Of a stretch of 64,000 nucleotides of DNA, positions 30,801 through 41,000 are shown piece after piece. Source of the DNA: Solea solea (lineage: Eukaryota > Chordata > Actinopteri > Pleuronectiformes > Soleidae); NCBI RefSeq assembly GCF_958295425.1, contig NC_081149.1, positions 21,176,972 to 21,240,971 on the forward strand, in the 5' to 3' direction. The notes below the pieces were generated by a model. It had not been told where the DNA came from and made no database searches. It saw only the letters and a program-made list of their open reading frames with translations. Position 1 is the stretch's first letter. Each line of letters opens with the position of its first letter. The position numbers were made by a program, and so were the translations under genes.

Positions 30801-33800
30801 TTCATTGTCCATCAGGATTTTGAGGCCTCTGGGGCTCAAGGCAGGGTACACCCTGGACCATAGGGGTGGGAATCACAGGGTACCTCACGATACGATATGT
30901 GATACATTGTCCATGATATCAATAATATCACAATACAGCGATTCTGTGATAACCAATATAAAATTAAAGACAATCATATAGGGATACGTCACGATATCTG
31001 TCTAAGGGAAGAAAACAAGAAATCCGTGAAAAGTTAAAAGTGCAGGATTTCTCTATTTATTCACAACACATAGAGCGATGTGCATAAAGTCTATGTGTTA
31101 AACTTAATGTAGCTTTCTCTGGTAACTTCCACCCAAGTTTCCCTCATTCATATGAAAAGCGCCGCCATGAGGAGACATCAAGTAGCGACGTCCAGTCACT
31201 GAAACTGGCTGAGACTGTTTACTTTAGAGCACCTTAATTTCTTAATTATATATATATGTTAATATCGATATTTGCCCTGGCATAGCGATTATCACATTGC
31301 ACAAGGAAGGATGGCGATATATCACCAAATCAATAATTTCACCCACCCCTACTGGACAGGTCGCCAGTCCGTCACAGGGCCAACATACAGCATGCAAACT
31401 CCATACAGTAGGCCCTTTGTCAAACCGGGTTGAAAACATGGGTTCATTTTGCTACAAGGCAACAGTACCTGCCAGTACTCCACTGTGTGGCCCAACTATA
31501 AGTTATATAGTATGTACAGAAATTCAAATATTACATCAATAATACATTTTTACTCTCACTCCATTCTGTATCCCTTGCAGCAGCGGTATCATAAAGTCAA
31601 TCTTTAAAATCCCAACAGCATGACATTGAAGCTCCCATTCACTAACAAGGTTGCATAGAAAATTAGATTGCAATTGATTTAGCAGTTAGCGTAATGGAAT
31701 GGCTTGCAGATCCAGAGCAATCACAGGTGACTAAAATGTTATTTCATGTAGCTGGTATATTGGCTCAGGTTACTTATTGCAGAAGAGCCAGGCTCTTGTT
31801 CCTGCAGCATTCATTTTATATTAAATAGGTGAAGCACTACTTCTCCTGGGTGGCTGCCAATACAGAGTAAGAACCAACGTGGTTTAAATTATGAGTGCAC
31901 AAAATCAGGGAGTACATAGCGTCTTTGTCAAACAGAGTATATAAACAACAACTGTCTATGTATGTTGATACCAACACAGCCTTTTCATTTTACTTTAAAG
32001 CTGATCACTTTTTATGATCCTGCAGTGCTCCAGTGTCACAATACACAGAGGCACCTCATAAATATGCGCTATGACACAGCTCTGTATATTGGATGCTATC
32101 TTTGCTGAACAGTCACACACTAAAAAACAATAGAAGGCCATTTTTCTATATAACTGCAGTAAGACATTGTGAATCTATGAATCACAAGGTTTGCAGGAGT
32201 AGCCCAAGGATGAGTGCGGTTACTTATAGTAGCCTGACTGCGTGAGTAAGATATGCATTGGATGTTACTCCCTTCTATTACTCATTGTCTATTAAATAGA
32301 ATTAAGTTCAAATTGTTTTATGTCATTACTTAGCTAGTCGCTCATAATGACCAAACTGAAACGAAAAATTAAGTTTAAACCGTGAGAGTGCAAGTAAATA
32401 TTAAATAGAAAGACAAATCCTTGAACAATAATATGAAAATACAATCAATCAAATGAACAAAAAATTCTACAGTTATAAAAGATTGTATTAATGAGGACAC
32501 ACAAGAAAAACAAACAAATCTTAGAACACTTAGTCACAAAAGAAAAATGCTTTAGTCACCAGCGCATTCATCAAGTGAGTTGACCGTTTTTAGTTAGTTA
32601 TTGTTCACCAGACTGATGACTTCCATTGTGTTTCACATACAGACGGGCAGGAAGAATGGCATAACAATACAACAGAATTTTAACATTTGCAAAGTTGATA
32701 TCATATTTGTCTGTTTGAGTTTGATAGTCTCAAAATATTTGGATGATACTTGGACCTCGAGTATGTTGCATTTCAGTTTTTTTAACCTTTGACTTTGCTG
32801 CAGGATATCAGTCTCTGGTTCCACACCAGTGGCATTTCCTCTCTGTGTAAAAGACTAGAGCAGAACTGAGCTTCAGCTCCATGGTTCAGTGCTCTGTAGT
32901 CTGCTGTTCAGTAGCTGATAGGAGGAACAGTTCCCTCTTCTCTTTCCCTCTCTCTCTCTCTCTCTTTCTCTCTCCCTTTCTCTTTCTCTGTCCTTGAGTC
33001 TTTGTTTGGGTGGCAGGAGGAAACATTGCAGCTTCAGAACTCCTCTCCTCTTAGCTTTTTTCTCCTTTCTTTATCATCCAATGTCCTGTCTCTTCTCTCC
33101 TTGTTCTCTTTCTCTTTTCTCTTCACTTTTTGTGGCTCACAGTTCCTTGCTCTTGACAACATACAAGCACCACCTTCTTCTGAAGGCATTTAAAGTACAT
33201 AAGGAGGTAGAGCACACACATGTACTCCATGCTACATGCTCCATGCTTTGTTCCTCTTTTTCAATGTTCAATGTCGTGTCCTCAGTTCAGGCTCTATTTC
33301 CTTTTGCTCTCTGTTCTTTGCTCTCAGTTAAACCTGCCCTTTAATTGATACATAATGATGTGTTTCATGTTTCGTTTCTTTTACCTTCAGCCCCTTCACT
33401 TTCCCCACTTTTGTGTCCCCTCCACTTATAAACTTGACTGCTTTCTTCTTCTACCTCCTCCTCTATGCTTCGAAATGAGGGTGTAGCTCTCCACTGTCAT
33501 CTGTGTTTCCACCTGGCCTACTTTTAGTATTTTTGGACTTTATGATATGTTCAGTGCCAGCACCACCTCTGTGAGAGATACATGTATTATCCAAAGCCCA
33601 GTGTGTGTTCCTCTGTTCCTGCTCCCTTGCTCTCCTTTTTGTTTCATTCATCTTTGTCCATTTATGAGCATGTGTGTGAGTTTGTGGGGGTGTGTGCGAA
33701 TGTGCGTTTCCTGTTCTTCTGTCGCTGTAACCGACAAGCAGCGTCACATAGGCACACTTCATATTTCTGTGGCCCTCACGACTTGAAGTAATAATAAATA

Positions 33801-34980
33801 AAGATCTGAGATGTCTCAAAAGACGCCTCCTGGCTCTCACGTTTCACCTTTCTCCTCAGAAGCACGAGCTGCTGCTAAGAGCCTCGGTCAACTGTTTGAG
33901 CTCCTTGCTGGGCTTCCTCCAGAGAAAGAGTCATATTACAGGTATTAAGACAAAGGCAGACCATGATGAATGAGTGAGTGTAGGTTATCTGTGCGACTAT
34001 GAGACGGAGAAAAAACAAATGTGACTGTTAAGTAATATTTCTGTTTTGTTGCTATGTCGTTACTGAATTTGTGTTTCATTGTTTCTCTCATATTCAAATT
34101 GTCTTCAACACAGAAGCATGCACTTATTTTTTCATATGCTCTATGTCTGCACGTTGTGGCCGCTGGCAAGATTTCAGTTGTTACCCACTTTCAGTAATTG
34201 CACCAGGAGGAATAGAGCAAAATTAAATTGCGCCCATCTGAATTAGGCATTCTAACTTGTCATTTTTCTCCCCTTGGGCATTGTTTTATTTCTCACCCTC
34301 TCTCTTTCTCTCTCTCTCCCTCTTTGTGTATGTGTGTTAGTAAAATATGTGGTGTGCCAGCCATGGACCCGATTCCTACTTTATTGCCTGCTAAGCTCAG
34401 GAGAGAGTTGCTTTCTGCACCCTGCCATTCTCAGACTCTTCACACTTGTAAGATGTTTACACTCATACACACTCTCCACTTAAATATACTATATTTCCAT
34501 GGGCGTGGTTGTGAGCACTAATAAATATACTTCAATATGTAATGAATGAAAAGGGAAATGAAAATGCAGAGGTGGTAACAGCATTTTTTTTGAGCAATGA
34601 CAGAAATGAAGTGGAGTGATATGCAGACTGACAACACAGTACAACACAGAAATTAAAGTAGAAACAAACAATTTGATAATTTCCCCTCATGTGTTACCAA
34701 TTGCAATTAATCTTGATGCTGATGTCGCCACAAAGAAATACTGCCTTTAATGTGGCAACAGCCTAAAGCAAGAAACCATAAAAATCCCAAATTGAAATGG
34801 AGACCCCCATTCTCAGTGCTATGATTAGAGCAGGTTTAAAGATTAGGCTGTAAGTGGGTTTTTATCACCCACTAATGGATTGGAAATAATGTTATATCTG
34901 CTTTAGAACCATTCGAAGGAAATTATAAACTTTTCTAAGCACAGCTGCAATCTCTTTACTGTCTATCTCTTTGTGTAGCA

Positions 34981-35033
<53 letters not shown>

Positions 35034-38000
35034 TATCCCTTTTTAACCAGGTACAGTCTTATTGAGACCTTGCCAAGAAGACAGCATGCAAATTTTAAAG
35101 AAAACTACTACACATTGTAATAGAAATAAAAGACAATATCCAGTTATCACTTACTCACTCACTCATCTTCCATGAGGGTCGCTGGTACCAATCTCAGCTG
35201 ACATAGGGTGAAAATATCCAGTTATACAATAAAATAATAAAAGAAAGGCACAGTAAGAAGAATGAAAAATGATTTAGGTTACCTAGGTAATCCTTTTAGG
35301 TTTAGTCTTCTAAAAGCCAAAGTTGGCACCATTTAATTAAAGGTTTTATATATGAGATTTTAAACATTAATGTTGCAGCCATCACTGCAGATAGCTGAAT
35401 GAGGTTGAGTTGGCTTTCCTATAGTGACTTTGTTCAGCTGTACTTTATGAACAAAATTATAGAGATTATATTGACTGAAACTACAACATCAAATCAAATC
35501 ACCTCAGTAAAACATGTTTAGTGTTGCATTGAATCTTTCTATTTATTTCTACCTCCCTCTCATTTCTCACATCCTAGCTCTCTTGCATTTGTTAGCGACT
35601 GCAACTGTGCATGATTGTGCATTTTATGTGCGTGTTTGTGTCTTCTGCAGCTCCTGCTGCACAGCAGTACGGCTGTGCTGTGGGAGCCTGACCTGCTCCG
35701 TGTGATGGAGGCGGTCGAGAGGAGGGGGGTGAAGGAGCTCAGCCAAGAAGCAGCACAGGCCCTCAGGCTGCTCCTCACACAGGTGGACTTACACACGTGC
35801 CCACGAACACACTCACACACAGACCCACACAGACACAGATAAAATAATGAGAGCTGTTTTGTGGATTCTCACAGCAATAGTCCTTTGACTAACACATATG
35901 AATATCTACAAATACTCAATGAATGAATCAGAAAGGCAATCAAGTGGGGATGGTGCTGTGTGGGAATTCCCCACAGTGAAATTAACAATAACAAACAACA
36001 TGTGAAATACTGGTGTTGTTGAATACATGTGTTGAGCTCTCACTTTGATCTTTATCTGTGGACAGCATCTCTCTTGTGTTGCTCTTGAACATTTATCAGA
36101 GAGTGTTGATACAGCTGATACTCCAACTCCATGTCTTTTAGAATAATACAAATAAATAGTGAGCTGTTGTATAATCAGTGTGTGCCTGAACAATGTGTGA
36201 CACCAAGGACATTGACTGCCACAGCAACCCTACAATCAACTTCACTTTTGTAGTACTTTGAATTTGTTTATTAATTTGCTGCTAAGACCAGCACAGGCAG
36301 TAAAATACAGGGTGAGAGGGGGTAGTATTGATCGGACAGACAGGGTTGTTTATTCACCTAAAACACCAACAGTTAGCACCACGGCAGCAAAATTCAAGTT
36401 TCAGTCAGATTACATTCTGAGATCAGCAAAAAACCAGCATGTGGCTGTGCTGTTTGCTGCTTTTGCCACTTTTGCCACTGCCATTAAAATCCAGCAGAGC
36501 CCTGAGGATTTGAACATTCTCTAGTTTACTAATATAACATGGCAAAATACAGTACCTAAGATTACTGTAAAGCTTTACAAGCAATGAATACTTTCCCCCA
36601 CCTGTGAAGACGTCCATAGTCTTTGTTGGGCCAGTATATGCGGCAGTGTCAGCTCTTGACAGCTTTACGGCAGATTCAGCATGTTCAATCAGCATTGATG
36701 TGAGAAATCACGAGCACTGGCTCTTTAGCTCCACCCAATTAAAATATGAGAAGAGACTTGGAAATGAGGAAGCAAGCAATAAGGGCAAACAATAAGGAGA
36801 TCAGTATCATATTTACAGTATATCTTCCCTAAGTTCCAGATTTAATGTGGGCCTTTGGACACAACTGCAGCATGAAGTTTGTTCGTCCTCCTTTGTGATG
36901 ACCGACCAAGATCAAGAAGCAAATGCAAAAAACATGTTTCGTCTGCCATCATACAGTTCTTCTAGTTTCCCCTTTTTCACTGATGAAAACAGGCTACTGT
37001 CAGTAGGCAAAGTAGTTGCCTACTTATACATTCCTTTGAGGCAGTATTGTGGTTGGTCCTCATTCTTTGCAGTCGACCAACCATCAGTTCCGTGTGTCCT
37101 GTGATAACCAAGCTGCTCAAACCAAACCGCAAACTGAAAATAAGCTTGAATGATTTACCGAAGCAGTAAATGAATTTTAATTGAAAATGTATTTTATTGC
37201 ACAAAATCTGGTGAATGCGATCATTACCATAGACCAAGCACTTCATTTTGAACACCACGCAACAATAATGCTGTGTAGGGCTCACTTTGCACTTTCGAAA
37301 CAGCCACAATATGTTGGAAAATTTCCTTGGAGATTTTGATCCACGTTGACATGATTGCATCCCAAAATGTTTTGCAGATTTGTCAGCTGCGCATTAATGC
37401 TGCCAATATCCTGTTGTACCACTCTGATGCGGTGGCTAATTAGGCCCTTGAACACTACTCATATAGACTGTGACAAACCATGACTGATCGGTATTAATTT
37501 AGGGGCCTAAAGTGTGCCAAGGAAAAAAAAATTGCCTCACTATTACACCACCAGCAACAGCCTGGGCTGTTGACACAGTTCATGTTGTTGATCTCATATT
37601 ATTACTCAGCCATCTGCATCTTGTTCAGTGTTGGTGAGTGTGTGTTCCCACTGCAGCCTCACATCTCTGTTCATGGCTGACAGGAACAGAGAGTGGAGCT
37701 TATCCTGTTGAAGCTCATCTACCTTCGAGGTTTGATGTGTTTTGTTCATAGTCAGTTACTTTTCAGCTCACCACAGTTAGCTTCAACCAGTCAGTGTCAA
37801 ATGTCAGGGTCACTCTGTTCTTGCAAAACATGTGAAAGCAATATTTCAACCTTGCCTGAAGAGAATTCCTACAGATTTGGCAGAGATGCTCTATTGGACA
37901 CAAGAATCAGCAGATTAGACTTCAGGGGTCCATGTTCATGACGAAATTTCAAGTAATTGCCTTTTTTAGAGGTCAATTGTCAACTTTACTACCCTTTGTT

Positions 38001-41000
38001 CTGCTAACACTGATCACGACATAAGAGGAACAAAAAAGGGATATTGTGTTCATATCTCATGTGCATATGAGTGACTAATTTGCACGAAAATGATAGAACC
38101 ATAGTTCTCAAACTGTGGTGTGTGTACCACCAGTGGTACGCAAGCTTCCTCTGGTGGTACTTGGAGGAATACTGTTCTACTGCATATACCAGGATATGAG
38201 ATCAGAGTGGAGCTGAGGAATATTGACTGGAGTGCATAGAAAATGAGACAAATAACAAAAAAATTATAATAAATGAAATAATAATTAAAGTCACCTTATC
38301 TCTTGCTCCACCTTTATCTAATTTCGCTATACCAGTGTGAAGTATATGTGAAAAACAGGAGGATGATGAGAGAGCAAGTTATCTTAATAATAAATCTGCC
38401 TCCTGTGAAAAGTCTGTAGCTCACTTTGCTCGGCCTATTTACACCACTGTATTTTAAGTTTGGTGTTACTTTGTTAGAGCTGAATATTTTCTCAGGTGGT
38501 ACTTGGTATAGAAAGTTTGAAAACCACTGTTCTAGAAGATCATACTTTTTAGGAATGCATAAATCAACCTGTCTGACACCAACTATACTTTGTCACTGTC
38601 AAATCCCATGTGGATTTCCCTCAGGGCATTATCAAACATTGAAGGAACATCAGCGCCTTCAGACTGCTTAACTCAAATTTAGCACTGCATACGTAACCAG
38701 GAATTTAGTATTCTGAAAGTAGCTCAGAATCTGATGATAGCTGCAGCCCCCAGTGCAGTGTGTGTGTGTGAGTTTAAGGGTGGCAGAGTTCAATGTTATA
38801 AACGATTCCGACAGTTTCAAGACAATATTTTCACTGCTCTTATCTCTCACATGCACACACACACTCTTGCACAGTATTCTTAGTGAGGACACTCATAGGC
38901 AAAATGCATTCCCTAGTCCCTTTCCCTGACCTTAGCCATCACAACTAAAAGCCTAACAATAAAATTAAGTCTTAACCCTCAAAAAGCCCTTTAAATTTGT
39001 GAGGACCAGCCAAAATGTCCGCATAAAGATAGGTTTGAGTCAAATGTTCACCCAACAGCCTACTAAAGACATGTACATGCACACACACACACACACAGTC
39101 TGGTTTCCATGACTTCAGAGGACATTACATTAATTTCCTGGAGCCTAACCCTAACCTTAACATAACCACAATTCACAACTGTACGCTAAACATACATACA
39201 CACTCTATACTTCACAATTTCTGTAGGTTGCGTTGATCTGCATTTGGTGAAATCTCAGGTTATGCGGAACTTACGTATCTGTGTTGTCATGCATGTGTGT
39301 AAACAAATACAGTGTGAGAACGCATTGTTTGCTGTTGAAGCCACAGCCTAAATAGCCTGTGGTCATTTTTGATTCTTTTCATACAGTATGTGTTTATATT
39401 CCTGCCTCAGGACTGCATGTGTACGTCTGTATCATCCATTCAGTTTCCAGTCCTTTTCTGTCTACACCTCACAGATCAGAGCTGATCTCTTTTCATGATT
39501 TTTAAAGCTTGCAAGTTTCTAATAACTTTGCACAGTCTAAATTGAATCAGTCTGCCATCCCTTTTTCTCTCCCTTTCATTCTTGCTTGCTGAGCTCAACC
39601 TTTCACTAACAAGCCTTTTCTGTTTCTTTCCATTTTTCTAAGTCTCCTCTATCTATATCTTCTTTTGCCAAATTCTTCTCAACTCACCAATGCCACTTTA
39701 TTCACCTCTGCTGTCTGCTTTACACTTTTCAATTACTGAACAGTGTTGGAGCCATTTCTACACTTTGCCCTTTCCTTCACCCACCTGCTCCTTAAAATAC
39801 CATCTGCTGTATTCACTTGCTTGTTACTGTTGCCAAATAAAAAACAGCTTTAAATTTGAGTGCATGCACTCACTTGTTGTGAATATAGATCTTTGAATGC
39901 AGCTTCTCAGTCGTGAAACATATTGCTACACAGTTTACAGTCAGTTGTAGATACCAGTTTTTTAATTAGTCTGTTAGTACAGCCTTATTAATCTCCAATT
40001 AAAAATGGCGAGGATTGAGTGCATACGCTTGGACAAGTCAATACGATACTCGCTATCAGTGTTGATTGGAAAAAGAAAAACTCACAATGCAATTTGATCC
40101 AAAATCCCTTAATTTCACATAATTGCTTCACTAAGCACACATCGTAAACTGCGGGTTGTTTATTTCTTCCTTTTGAGAGCAAAATATTTGTTAGACAATT
40201 ATATTTTTGAAAGTGAGGTGGCAACTGTATGAGCACAAATGTGTTGCTAACAGCTTAGGTAAAAAGATGCAAAAATGAATGCATTCGATTGATACTTGTT
40301 ATCAGTATTAGACAAAAAATGGTATCGGGTTAGGTGTCCCGAGTGATGAAGTGTCCTGAATGAGTCCTCTGACCGGGATCTGATCATGAAAAACTTTGGA
40401 GCATGATGAGCGCGCTTGAAAGTGATTCATCCTCAGCTAACAGTGACTCATTTTCATTGCTGTGGTTTTACTGTATTTTTTGTACATTTTTCAATGTCCA
40501 TATACATTCATTGAGTTCTACCTACTGCCACAGTAATTACACTGATCAACACACGATTGCTTTTTTATATTAGTTAAATCTTACGTCATGTTACAGCAGC
40601 AGGAGTAGTGCTATGATTCACTCAGCTTCTCCTGACTTCTTGTTGCTGTCACTCCATCACACTGACACAGTATCAGGCACAAGACTCTCATAAACAGAAA
40701 TGATCTGTGTATTTGCATACATCTTGTGGATGTGAGCTCTGATCATATATGATCACAGGAGAAGTGTCCAGGACACATTTTAATGTCTGTTTACAGTCAC
40801 ATTAGGGAGATTTCTCACCCTTATAGTGACAAAAAAGCAAATCTGCATACGAAAATGATTAAATATTGGACAGTTGGGTTAGGTTAGGGCTGAGGATAGT
40901 GGTAGTTATGGTGTGTGAGTGCACAGGACATAAACACAGTCCTTGTCAGGACCAGTAGTCATCAAGCAGACAAAAACTTGGTCCCAATGAGGCAGAACCT

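Noticed and set aside
36977..37360. Minus-strand 127-codon open frame in the last mei1 intron
   Set aside because: No domain, no splice partners, composition of random AT-rich DNA. At most an old transposon piece.
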